This document shows positions 23,241 through 33,915 of a stretch of 64,000 nucleotides of DNA, piece by piece. A program made the position numbers and the translations under genes. The DNA is from Pictodentalium vernedei (taxonomy: Eukaryota; Mollusca; Scaphopoda; Dentaliida; Dentaliidae): contig CM062295.1 in NCBI GenBank assembly GCA_031216915.1, positions 179,442,927 to 179,506,926 of the forward strand, read 5' to 3'. Position 1 is the first letter of the stretch; every line of letters starts with the position of its first letter. The notes beneath the pieces were generated by a model. It was not told the DNA's origin, made no database searches, and worked only from the letters and a program-made list of their open reading frames with translations.

Positions 23241-24109
23241 CCACTGTTTATGTTTGATTTGGGTAAAATGATGAATGCAGATGATCACCTATTACGTATA
23301 AAAAAATTGAACATGGAATAAAAAGCATGATAATGATTTCATTGTTTATTAAATTATATTTTGTAGGTCTTTGTAATATGATAAGATAAATATTAATTAC
23401 TTTTCATTTTGAAACAACATGAGCATGCAGGGGTTCTTTTCCATTCACACTGTGCAACATAATTTTTGAGACTGTCTTTGGGGGCATGGTTTAGGGCATG
23501 CCTAAATGCATTTTTTTTTCCAGTTCATTGTCTTATGAAAAGAAAAATTGTCTTACGAAAAGAAAAAAAAGAAATACTTTAGCCAATTATTTTGTCTGAA
23601 AATGCATGAGCAGAAAAAAGGTTTAATTATAAACCATTTAATTATGATCTTTTAAAATTTGCATTGGTTATAAAAAGAGACCATGCAGCAGCTGGAGGGC
23701 CCGAGAAACAGATTTTAACTATTTTTTAGGCCTTACTGAAGCATTTATAGTGATAATCCCTCAGGAAACCAGACCTGTCATTTTGAAAATCACAGGAGAG
23801 CTACCAACACCCTCCTGGGAAAGGTTCAGGAGGGTGACTGCTCCTATAGAATAACAATCATTTCACTATGATGGGAAACCTTTGACATAGGCTTTTCTTT
23901 AATAACATCCACTGGGAGCTATTATCCATCAAAGTTCTTATCTGACCTTGACAGTGCAACTTCATGATCTCAAGACAAGGTCCTGTGGACAATAGTCAAA
24001 TTACCTTGGCATTGGTTTCTAGTCAAGTATTGGCCACCTCCAGACATAGCCAAGACTTGGCTGAAAATCACTGTCTATGCCACTAGACTTGCAAGGTGTG
24101 GTGAGTAAA
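23241..24109. other. Non-coding stretch
   Basis: No supported gene. A partly palindromic block at about 24017-24100 (TCAAGTATTGGCC.. / GCCAAGACTTGG) belongs to the TCAAGTCTTGGCTGCC hairpin family also at 40215-40285 and 43345-43420. Confidence 0.4.
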
Positions 24110-27100
24110 ATGAAAGTGTCAATGACACTGTAGCTTAACTTATCTGTGTGTTGTGTTTGATGAAAGGGATAATGTTCAATGATTATGAAATAAGACAAGA
24201 ATTGTGATAATTGGGAATATGTTAATTTCTGTTCCCTGTATGCTATGTTTTCAATAAAAACAATATGAGGTGTATACTGTACTAAAGAATTGAGGGGTGG
24301 ATTAATGTGGCCCTCACAGTTAATGTATGTGGGCCTCACAGTTAATGTATTTCAACGAAAGTTACCAAGTTACAGTGAAATTATTCCGAAACGAGTCATC
24401 CTATCAAGTTACAATGAAATCCCTTCAAAAATATGGCCTGTCAGGGTTCATACTGGACCTGGAAAATATTTTTCCATAACTTTTCCATAGCTGGAACACC
24501 CAAATTCCATAGCCCAAAACATTTCTTTCGAAGATGATTCAACAAAATTAACAAAATTAAGGGCCTATATAAGTAATGAAATTTTGTTTATTTTGAAAAT
24601 TCTCACCTCTGATATTCCTTCAATTCAAATTAAATATACACAAAATGTACATCAAAATGAAGGTTGGGATGTATAGAACACAAAACACATGTGTAATCAA
24701 CTCATAGAGTCGACTGTAGGCACCACTGGTTCCTGGAAGTCTGCTGCCGAATTCGCAACAGAACTGATAATTTAATAATATTTCACGAAAACAACTTGTG
24801 GCTAAATATGCTTTACATATCCAAGAACAAAGCTAGGGGATAAAAATTCTTCAAAACACGGTGACAGAGCTGCATTGGGGAAAATTCCAAAGCCTTTGCT
24901 TTTGTTTACGTATGAGTATAGTTTCGATTTCCGGTCGACGTCATCGGACAGAAAAAGCATGTAAAAACAACACCGTCTAAAATCAAATAATGAAAAAGAT
25001 CGCCTTCATACAGTATACTGTTATTAGTTAGAGATTGCACAGTTGCCATATTCAATGCAAGGTATCATGATACCTGTTGAAATTTCTTAGAATTATGATT
25101 TTGTTTTTCGATGGAAATTCGTGGTAACGAGTGATTTGCGCATGTCTGTCGAGCATGGAAACCATCTTTAATAAAAAATGCAGACAGCGTTGTCCTTTTC
25201 CAAAATGCAGTCCTATCACTGTGTTCGAATGTGTTTTGAATGCCTAGCTTTGTTCTTGGATATATGAAGCACATTTGGCCACAAGTTGTTTTGATGAAAT
25301 ATTATTTTATTATCAGTTCTGGTGCGAATACGATAGCAGACTTCCAGGAACCAGTGGTGCCTACAGTCGGCTCTATGAGTTGATTACATATGTGTTTCGT
25401 GTTCTATACATCCCAACCTTCATTTTGATGTATAATTTGTGTATATTTAATCTGCATTTAAGGAATATGAGAGGTGAGAATTTCAAAATAAACAAAATTC
25501 CATTACTTATATAGGCCCTTAACTACGTACCTTGATGTTACGGAATTGTATATAACAGAGGTAACAATAAACAGAATGTCTGTCATTTGGAGCGCAATGA
25601 AACCATTCGCCCCACTCAGCATTCAGCAAAGACCACGCATCATTGAATACACATTTCCCAGGCATTTTCAATAAAAATCCAATCACAAAAGAAATTTGAA
25701 CTAATAACAATGAAACACAAAAAACTTTTCATAAAAAGAATCAGTGGCATACAAAATGTGACAAGTTGACCCATTCGATTGTTGAATCCGATGTAAAAAT
25801 GGTTACTTCATTTCGTACCCTTGTATTCCGTACCTCATATTTTGTGTGCCGCAAATAGCAAGCACTGAAAAACGAAGTTTTTAAAACTTATTTTTTTTAA
25901 ATTCAGTCACAACCAGGAGAGTTTTAAAATGTGGTATTCAGCCGACCATAAAGGCTTGCTCCAAACAGAATAGGTCAAATTTCCATAACTTTTCCGTAGC
26001 CCACTCGAAAAACGTACATTTTTCCATAACTTTCCAGGTACTGGAAAATGCAACTTTCATTTTCCATAACTTTCCAAGACTTTCCATAACCAGTACGAAC
26101 CCTGGGCCTGTAGACTGTGCTAAAGGTTTTCAGGCTTCGGGCTTGTGTAGCCATCATGGCTGACCGATCGCAACCAAACAGGGATGTCCTCATCTAGACA
26201 TTATACTGAGTCATCCTACCAAGTTACAGTGAAATCCCTTCATAAATACGACCTGTAGTCTGTGCTAAAGTTTTTCGGGTTTTGGGCTTGGGCAGCGTCA
26301 TGGTTGAATGATCGTGACCAAAAGGTGATGTTTTCATCTGAGCATTATCTGAAGTCATCCTACCAAGTTACAATGAAATCCCTTCATAATATGACCTGTA
26401 GACTGTGCTAAAGGCTTTTGGGCTTCGGGCCCCTGTAGCCATCGCAGTTGACCAATCATGACCAAAAGGGGACGTTATCATCTAGACATTATGTGGAGTC
26501 AACCTACCAAGTTATAATGAAATCCCTCCATAAATACGACCTATAGACTGTGCTAAAGGTTTTTGGGTTTGGGCAGCCATTACGGCTGAATGATTGCGAC
26601 CAAAAGGGGACGTTCTCATCTAGACATTATCTGAAGTCATTCTACCAAGTTCCAATGAAATCCCTTCATAAATATGACCTGTAGACTGTGCTAAAGGTTT
26701 TCAGGCTTCAGGCACCTGTAGCCATCACAGCTGACCAATCACAACCAAAAGGAGACATTCTCATCTAGACATTATATAAAGTCAACCTACCAAGTTACAA
26801 TGTAATCTCTCCATAAATATGACCTGTAGACTGTGCTAAAGGTTTTTGGGCTCGGGCAGTCGTCACGGTTGACAGATCGCGACCAAATGGGGAAGTGCTC
26901 ATCCAGACATCATACAGAGTCATCTTACCAAGTTACAATGAAATCCCTCCCTATTAAATATGACCTGCAGACTGAGCTAAAAGTTTTTGGGTTTCGGGCT
27001 TGGGCAGCCATAATGGTTGACAGATCATGTCCAAAAGGGGACGTTTTCATCTAGATATTATACAGAGGCATCCTACCAAGTTACAATCTTCATAAATCTT

Positions 27101-27358
27101 CAATCCCTTCATAAAATATGTAGACTGTGCTAAAGGTTTTCAGGTTTTGGGCTCGGGCAGCCATCACGGTTGACCGATCACGACCAAAAGGGGACGTTCT
27201 CATCTAGACATGACCCCAAACCTGCATATGAAATTTTGTGACAATCAGACAAGAGCTACAGAGTGTACACTGTGCTAAAGGAAAATGTGAACAGACTCAG
27301 AGACTTCCGCATGCATGATGGTAATAGTTTATCTTGACTTTGTCAAGTTAAGCTAAAA
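24110..27358. mobile_element. Pearl/Helentron-like element with 142-bp core repeats
   Basis: The left end ATGAAAGTGTCAATGACACT is the same as in 5779-7609. The right end is ATCTTGACTTTGTCAAGTTAAGCTAAAAA. The core has about eight units with CCTACCAAGTTACAATGAAA, GACCTGTAGACTGTGCTAAA and AAAAGGGGACGTTCTCATCT, at roughly 142-bp spacing. It is interrupted by a foldback element (24442-26104) and abuts a second element of the same end type head-to-tail at 27359. Confidence 0.7.
24442..26104. mobile_element. Foldback DNA element with hAT-like ends
   Basis: TIRs are CAGGGTTCATACTGG at left and the complement of CAGGGTTCGTACTGG at right. A 7-bp target-site duplication, GGCCTGT, lies at 24435-24441 and 26105-26111. 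Inside are two long inverted arms (about 24558-24837 and 25243-25522, some 280 bp each) around a 400-bp centre. No transposase frame is present. CAGGG ends with a 7-8 bp duplication suggest mobilisation by a hAT transposase (inference). Confidence 0.75.
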
Positions 27359-29068
27359 ATGAAAGTGTCAATGACACTGTAGCTCAACTTGTCAAGACAA
27401 AGACATGTACATGTATAGTATGTGACACAGCAATGACAAACATCTAGGTAATGACCTGATAACAAAGGTACATATAAAGTATTGTAACAGTCTGTACATA
27501 AATACTGACCATTGCCTGTAACAAATGTACAGGTAAAGTATTGTAAAGTGGGTGACAGTCAGATGCTAAACTAGAAAAGAAATCTTTGAGTCCCAGAGTG
27601 GGTCTGACTGAACCCCAAAATATTTGTTCTCATAGCACAGTGATAACAAAGGCAACCCAAAACACACTCGTTCCTGTCTCAAGGTGAAAACAAAGGTACC
27701 CAAGAAGTTTTGTGAAGATCAGTTCATAAATACGAGCTGTATAGAATTTGTGACAAAAAACTGATTGGACCTAATTTCGGTACAAAATGGCCACTGGCAG
27801 CCATCTTGAATTTTGGACCGTAACCAGAAACACTCATTCTCATCCCAAGGTGATAACAAAGGTACCCAAGAAGTTTTGTGAAGATTGGTTCATTAATGCA
27901 GCCTCTACCCTGAGCTGTTGACACGTGTGCTTACATTGTGTAAGTAGCACTAAATAAATCAAAGTTCATCTAATTTGCATAATTTCTGCATGAAAAAAAA
28001 ACCCTTATTCCATGTTACTAAACATTCATACAAAATTTTATTCAAATCAGAACTTTCATACAGAAGTTCTGTACAAAAGACTGATTGCACTAATTTTGGT
28101 ACAAAATGGCTGCTGGTGGCTATCTTGAATTTTGGACCACACCCCAAAACACTCGCTCTCATCCCACGGTGATAACAAAGGTACCCAAGAAGTTTCGTAA
28201 AGATTGGTTCATAAATATGGCCTCTAGTCTGAGCTGTATAGAAGTTGTGTACAAAAAAACTGATTAGATCTAATTTCAGTACAAAATGGCCACTGGCAGC
28301 TATCTTGAATTTTAGACCGCACCCAGAAACACTCGTTCTCGTCCCAAGGTGATAACAAAGGTACCCAAGACATTTCGTGAAGATCAGTTCATAAATTCAG
28401 GCTCTAGTCTGAGCCGTATTGACATGTGTACTTACTGTGTGTAAGTCGCACTGAAAAAATCAAAGTTCATCTAATTTGCATAATTTCTGCATGAGAAAAA
28501 AAGCCATATTATATGTGATGTATCCCATGGTACTAAACATTCACACAAAAAATTATTCAAATCAGCGCTTTCATATGGAAGTTCTGTGCAGAAATCTGAT
28601 TGCACCTAATTTTGTACAAAATGGCTGCCATCGGCCATCTTGAATTTCGGACCGGACCCAAAAACACTCGTTCTCGTCCCACGGTGATACCAAAGGTACC
28701 CAAGAAGTTTCGTAAAGATTGGTTCATAAATACGGCCTCTAGCCCGAGCCGTATTGGCATTTGCACTTACAGTGCTGAAAGTAACACCAAATAACATCAA
28801 AATTAGTCTAATTTGCACAATTTACGCACAACAAAAAAACCTGTATTATATGTGATGTATCCCATGGTACTAAACATTCATACATAAAATTATTCAAATC
28901 AGAGCTTTCACGTGGAAGTTCTGTACAAAAAACAGATTTATGCATCGCCGGTACAAAATGGTGGCTGGCAGCCATCTTGAATTTTGGACCGCACCCAAAA
29001 ACACTCGTTCTCGTCCCACGGTCATAACAAAGGTACCCAAGAAGTTTCGTAAAGATCGGTTCATAATG
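27359..29068. mobile_element. Partial second copy of the 5779-7609 element
   Basis: It runs parallel to 5779 onward through the CAAAATGGC/GGCAGCCATCTTGAA units, then ends at CGGTTCATAA without the microsatellite or the 3' hairpin. It is 3'-truncated. Confidence 0.7.
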
Positions 29069-29652
29069 GAAATGCCATCAAATTAATCTAGTCCATTCCT
29101 CAGGTATAATACTCATGGGATTATTTGGTACTCTGACCTAGTGGGAGGACAGTCACTTCATTAAACATTATGTCGGCAGATAAACAGGCTGTTGCTGGAG
29201 AACTTTAGTAAAATGTTCCATGGGCTGTCTTCAACTGATGCCAGCGAACCTGATTAATAAAATGCAATACTGTTACCACCTGGTAATTGAAGTTTAATTA
29301 ACAATAATCTCTTCCATCAATTGAGCAGGGGAACATCTTGAGAGATGCAACAAAATGTACATTACAAGTCGGAAGTAGTTGTAGGAAGAACCGCAGTATA
29401 ATGAGGAATCGAAACAAGGAAACTTTCATGAAGCATATTTAGCAATTTTTTTCTGTGGTTATATTACTGAAAAAATTGTGACCAGTTCGTTTCCCATTTT
29501 GGTTGTAAACAATAATAAAAGATCATGTGGTTCATTCATACTGTAAATGAAACATATTAAACAGCAACACATCAGTAAAGATTCCACCCCCTACTCCCAC
29601 CCATCCTCCCAAAAGAAAAAAAAAGCTATTAAAAAATTAAGCAAGTCTAAAA
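29069..29652. other. Intronic or intergenic filler
   Basis: No coding, RNA or repeat feature recognised apart from a short A/C-rich stretch near 29590-29640. Confidence 0.4.
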
Positions 29653-29691
29653 GTTAAAAAATTTATAGTAATTTATATATTTTTTATACTT

Positions 29692-29880
29692 ACCAATGAC
29701 CCAGACTTAGCTGGTGCTAACTCCACAAAAACCAGGGCCAAACACAAATTTTGCCCCCCAATCCCCAAAATTTGCATCCAAAACAAAAAGAAATCATGTC
29801 CTAAAGGACCTCCATAGTACGACTCTACTGCGCATGCGCAGTGACGCAGTCGTCCCGAAATTGGCGCCAAATATCATTCT
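29692..29880. repeat. Left inverted terminal repeat of DIRS B
   Basis: 189 bp, reading as the exact complement of 36580-36768. It contains a palindromic TGCGCATGCGCA at 29829-29840 and GGCGCCAA near its inner end. Confidence 0.9.
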
Positions 29881-29949
29881 TACTGGCAGTGCCTGGTCAG
29901 CGCTATGTACTCAGCGGGGAGGCAAGAGTTCCCAACTCAGGGAGGGCCA

Positions 29950-30050
29950 TCCCCGTCTGGGTCATTGGTAAGTATAAAAAATATATAAATTACTATAAAT
30001 TTTTTAACATTTTTATACTGTACCAATGACCCAGACTTAGCTGAATAGTA
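29950..30050. repeat. Internal complementary region of DIRS B
   Basis: It reads GTCTGGGTCATTGGTAAGTA, runs through CTATAAATTTTTTAAC then ATTTTTATACTGTACCAATG, i.e. the complement of the left end followed by the complement of the right end. This is the known DIRS feature used to circularise the cDNA. Confidence 0.85.
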
Positions 30051-30643
30051 AACAGGCTGGAGGGCCTAGGACATAGAGGAAAATCCAATAAGCTCAATTA
30101 TAAAATAAAGAGGTAACCCCTTAAGGAGAAAAGGAGTATTAGGCTTTACATGTATCTTTCTTATTTAATATTTAAATTAGAAAGATACACTACCCTTAAT
30201 AATTGAGCACAATAACATTCATGTTCTCTATTAATATCCAGTATAACCTTTATACTAATTATTTTTAAAACAAGCCAATAAATAAAGTAGTCCAGAGAAT
30301 TGAGACTCTTTATAATCATTTAAAAGTGTCCGAGTATTGTATATTAAAGCCCGTTTGACACTTGACATATACAAATGCTTCACACCGAGCTACACTTTAA
30401 AAATAAGACATGAATGAAATTAAACATTAATATTACACTTTAAAACCATCCCGGAAGCGACTCAGAAATACTGTCTTGGAGGAGGCATTCCCTTGCTTTT
30501 CACTATAAAGCAGGTGACCTAAGGGAACACCCGCCCCCCCCCCCCCTTCCCCTTGCCCTGGGTCAAATAGCCCAGAGCGAAGAGGGCAGCCGGACGGAGT
30601 CACTGCCGGAACAGAAAGCCTGCATAACTATAGTTGCAACTGT

Positions 30644-33532
30644 TTAGTGGACGACATTCTGAGCAACAGATAACGGACCTAAACAATGCAGGTCTCCAGA
30701 AATGGACTCAATATTTCTGAGATAAAAATTAGTAAATGTGGATGGCTGAGACCAATAAGCAGCCTTCATTAAATCTGTAATAGCAACACTATTAGCATAA
30801 GCCCAGGAAGTAGAAAGAGCTCTTACTTCATGAGCAGAAATCTTAAGCACAGACTGCTGAGAAGAAGATAAATCTTCATACGCAGTACGGATAGTTAACT
30901 GAATCCATCTAGCAATAGAATGGACTGAAATGTCCTTTCTATTAGGCATCAAAGACAGAAAGAAACGTTTCCGTCCCTTTCTGATGAACTGAGATCTCTG
31001 TTTATAGATACGTAGTGCTCTAACAGGACAGAGTAAAGGCCTACGCCCGTCTGAAGACGGAAGAGCCTTAATAACAATAGGTTCCGGATATTTATTAGGA
31101 GCCTGATTCTTAGCTAAAAAACCGACGTTAGTAGTGAAGGTGATAGTGTTCCCAACACTACGATAATGAGAATCATCCACCGATAGTGCATGAAGCTCAC
31201 TGACTCTTCTGGCAGAAGAGAAAGCTAAGAGAAAAGCTGTCTTATAAGATAAGAATTTGAAATCTACTGTCCCGAGAGGTTCAAATGGCTTTTCCTTCAA
31301 TTTAAGGAGAACCCAAGCTAAATTCCACTTAGGAATTAATCTAAGAGTTCTGGGTCTATTTATTGAAAAGTTTCTAACCAATTTCGATAAAGAGACATTA
31401 GATCCAATTTGTAAACTATCATGATGTGCATAGGTATCAGATAACATAGATCTATAACCCTTTATAGTAACCGGTTGCAGTTTGATTTCGTCAAACAAGT
31501 ATACTAGAAAGTTAGCAATGTCTGGTATAGAGGGATCAAATATATCAACAGAATGATCCCTACACCAACGACGGAAAACCTTCCACTTAGCCGCATAGTT
31601 TAGCGAAGAGGAGGTCCTCCTACAGTTAGAAATCGCGTCCACTGCTCGTCCTGTAAAGTGCTTGCCATGCAAGAAGGACCGCACAACGGAAAAACGTGAA
31701 GGTTGAGACCTTGCGGGTTGTGATGCAGTTGGCGCGATTTCCCCTGCCAAAGAAGATCCTCTCGTGGAGGGAGCTTCCGCGGTAGGTCCCACAACAGACA
31801 CCTGAGTAGATTTATCCACGGTCTCTGTGGCGACAGAGATGCTACCAACAGAATCTTGCATTGAGATTGCTTTATCTTTAGCAATACTTGTTGAATTAAC
31901 GGCGCTGGAGGATACGCATATCCTATCATTCCGTCCCAAGGGATCGATAGAGCGTCTACAGCAAATGCTCTTGGATCCGGACACGGGGACACATACGTCT
32001 GCAACTGATTGTTGAGATGTGTCGCAAATAAGTCTATCATTGGCCGTTCCCATTGGTAGCAAATCTGATTGAATACTTGTTTGTTGAGAGTCCACTCCGA
32101 CGGCAACAAGCGACCCTTTCGAGAAAGGGAGTCTGCTAGCACATTCAGACGACCCGGTATGTGACGGACCGAAAGAAGAACGTGATGTTCCAACGCAAAC
32201 AGAAGGATTCTTTCCGTTAGATTGAACAACGGAACTGAATGAGTGCCTCCCTGATTCCGTATATACGCCACTACTGTCGTATTGTCGGATAGGATTTGGA
32301 CATGAGCATCGTGAATAATGTCCATCCAGTGACGTAACGCAAGCCAAATTGACATCATTTCCTTGATGTTTATGTGCTTGCACAGGAATTGCGGATCCCA
32401 AAGACCCTGGCATCTCGAATCCGTTGGGATTAATGATGCACCCCAACCTGTTTGACTGGCATCCGTCATAATGGTAAAACTCGGATCCGGCAACTGCAGC
32501 GGAACTCCTTGAGTTAACCACTGAATGTTTGCCCAAGTCTGAATCTCTTGTTTCACTTGATCTGACAAGAGAACGTCTACATCGAGCGAATGAATTTTCA
32601 CACTCCAATTCTGAGTCAAGAAAATTTGAAGAGGCCGTGTGCGTAGCCGTCCCATCGGAATGAGATCCGCAGCGGCTCCGCACAGACCTATCAGTCTCAT
32701 AAATTCTCTCGCTGTGACTTTGTCTGTATTTAGACAATAGCGAGCGTAACAACTGACTAATTTCGCTCTGGTTAACGGCAGACGAACGAGATTGTTGTGC
32801 GTCTCGAAGCTCATTCCCAGATGAGTGAATGACTTGGACGGCACCAGATCCGACTTCTCCTCGTTTACTATGAAACCGAGACGTCGGAGCAATAGAAGAA
32901 GATTCTGAACATCGTTCTGAAGCGTTAACTCGTTGCCGTACCTCTGAAGAATGTCGTCCAGGTAGGCCGACGTTACCGCAGACGAATGAGCTCGGAAGTA
33001 AATCATTACCGAGTTCATTACTCGAGTGAAAGCCCAGGGTGCTAGATTCAATCCGAAGCACATGGCCCGGAACTGATACACCACTCCTAGGACTGCGAAG
33101 CGTAGATACTTTCGGAATGTCGGATGTACCATGACGTGAAAGTACGCATCTTTGAGATCTATGCTCGTTGCATAATCGTTCACCCGAATACTCGCTCTGA
33201 CCGATCGAATCGTCTCCATATAAAACTTCGGAGCGATGATCAGCTTGTTTATCCAGCTCAAATCTATGACTGGACGGAACGAGCCGTCTGGTTTCGGAAC
33301 CAGAAACAGATGGCTGTAGAATCCCAGCGATTCCTGGTTTTCTACGACCTCTACCGCGTTCTTCATTAAAAGAGACTGCACCTCTGATAGCAGAGCGTCT
33401 CTTTTCTGAGGGTTTGACGGAAGATGAGTCCACTTTGGACTTCGAGTTAATGGAGGCTTTCGTTTGAAGGATATCTTTAGACCTTCCGAAGTCACTCCTC
33501 TCACCCAAGGGTCGTCCGTAATCGACGCCCAC
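30644..33532 (-). CDS. Tyrosine recombinase frame of DIRS B
   Basis: The open frame is 962 codons. The recognisable recombinase occupies roughly the last 330 residues. An N-terminal helical core-binding part (SLNYAAKWKVFRRWC, LVYLFDEIKLQPVTIKGYRS) is followed by the catalytic domain, with the first arginine in SSARRVSELHAL, the H-x-x-R box in SAHEVRALSTSWA and the tyrosine in FTNFYLRNI. The first roughly 600 residues are serine/arginine-rich and overlap the RT frame in another register, so the true start is probably further in. Long overlap of the RT and recombinase frames is a known DIRS trait. The enzyme would integrate the circular cDNA without a target duplication. Confidence 0.85.
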   Translation of the reverse strand: MGVDYGRPLGERSDFGRSKDILQTKASINSKSKVDSSSVKPSEKRRSAIRGAVSFNEERGRGRRKPGIAGILQPSVSGSETRRLVPSSHRFELDKQADHRSEVLYGDDSIGQSEYSGERLCNEHRSQRCVLSRHGTSDIPKVSTLRSPRSGVSVPGHVLRIESSTLGFHSSNELGNDLLPSSFVCGNVGLPGRHSSEVRQRVNASERCSESSSIAPTSRFHSKRGEVGSGAVQVIHSSGNELRDAQQSRSSAVNQSEISQLLRSLLSKYRQSHSERIYETDRSVRSRCGSHSDGTATHTASSNFLDSELECENSFARCRRSLVRSSETRDSDLGKHSVVNSRSSAAVAGSEFYHYDGCQSNRLGCIINPNGFEMPGSLGSAIPVQAHKHQGNDVNLACVTSLDGHYSRCSCPNPIRQYDSSGVYTESGRHSFSSVVQSNGKNPSVCVGTSRSSFGPSHTGSSECASRLPFSKGSLVAVGVDSQQTSIQSDLLPMGTANDRLICDTSQQSVADVCVPVSGSKSICCRRSIDPLGRNDRICVSSSAVNSTSIAKDKAISMQDSVGSISVATETVDKSTQVSVVGPTAEAPSTRGSSLAGEIAPTASQPARSQPSRFSVVRSFLHGKHFTGRAVDAISNCRRTSSSLNYAAKWKVFRRWCRDHSVDIFDPSIPDIANFLVYLFDEIKLQPVTIKGYRSMLSDTYAHHDSLQIGSNVSLSKLVRNFSINRPRTLRLIPKWNLAWVLLKLKEKPFEPLGTVDFKFLSYKTAFLLAFSSARRVSELHALSVDDSHYRSVGNTITFTTNVGFLAKNQAPNKYPEPIVIKALPSSDGRRPLLCPVRALRIYKQRSQFIRKGRKRFFLSLMPNRKDISVHSIARWIQLTIRTAYEDLSSSQQSVLKISAHEVRALSTSWAYANSVAITDLMKAAYWSQPSTFTNFYLRNIESISGDLHCLGPLSVAQNVVH

Positions 33533-33915
33533 TCTTGAGAAAAACTCGACAACCTTCCGCCAACCGGAACGCGATAGAGGTTTGAGCCATCACCTCCTGG
33601 ATCTGCGAGGCCTGCGGTAGGAGAAACCACGTCTTCCACGACCCGCACCTCGCCTCGTCGACCTCGGGGCGTCCGACCGATTGTCCCGGCCTGAAGGACG
33701 TCCCGAACGAGAGTCGCTATCCTGACGGTCTCTCGAATAAGAGCTAGAGGACGCACCGGAACCTCTATAGGAACCTCTCTTGGGCGGATAAGACCCAGAA
33801 GTGCCCGCCTTATTCGTGTCTGCTGAATCCGACCTTTTAGGAGCGGATCTAAACAACAGAGAATCACTAGCTTTCTTTTTAATATTATCATAAATAGCGG
33901 AAAGCTTGCCGTCAA
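31600..33915 (-). CDS. RT/RNase H (with methylase-like tail) frame of DIRS B
   Basis: The open frame is 771 codons. Around residues 190-400 are reverse transcriptase motifs: FRPVIDLSWINKL, TSIDLKDAYFHVMVHP, MCFGLNLAPWAFTRVMNSV and SAYLDDILQ (the catalytic YLDD). RNase H follows with IMTDASQTGWGA, INIKEMMSIWLAL, ILSDNTTVVAYI and HIPGRLNVLADSLSR. After it comes PMIDLFATHLNNQLQTYVSP and DPRAFAVDALSIPWDG, the DAM-methylase-like region found at this place in many animal DIRS elements. It overlaps the Gag-like frame by some 330 bases and the recombinase frame by 1.9 kb. Confidence 0.9.
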   Translation of the reverse strand: MTASFPLFMIILKRKLVILCCLDPLLKGRIQQTRIRRALLGLIRPREVPIEVPVRPLALIRETVRIATLVRDVLQAGTIGRTPRGRRGEVRVVEDVVSPTAGLADPGGDGSNLYRVPVGGRLSSFSQEWASITDDPWVRGVTSEGLKISFKRKPPLTRSPKWTHLPSNPQKRDALLSEVQSLLMKNAVEVVENQESLGFYSHLFLVPKPDGSFRPVIDLSWINKLIIAPKFYMETIRSVRASIRVNDYATSIDLKDAYFHVMVHPTFRKYLRFAVLGVVYQFRAMCFGLNLAPWAFTRVMNSVMIYFRAHSSAVTSAYLDDILQRYGNELTLQNDVQNLLLLLRRLGFIVNEEKSDLVPSKSFTHLGMSFETHNNLVRLPLTRAKLVSCYARYCLNTDKVTAREFMRLIGLCGAAADLIPMGRLRTRPLQIFLTQNWSVKIHSLDVDVLLSDQVKQEIQTWANIQWLTQGVPLQLPDPSFTIMTDASQTGWGASLIPTDSRCQGLWDPQFLCKHINIKEMMSIWLALRHWMDIIHDAHVQILSDNTTVVAYIRNQGGTHSVPLFNLTERILLFALEHHVLLSVRHIPGRLNVLADSLSRKGRLLPSEWTLNKQVFNQICYQWERPMIDLFATHLNNQLQTYVSPCPDPRAFAVDALSIPWDGMIGYAYPPAPLIQQVLLKIKQSQCKILLVASLSPQRPWINLLRCLLWDLPRKLPPREDLLWQGKSRQLHHNPQGLNLHVFPLCGPSCMASTLQDEQWTRFLTVGGPPLR

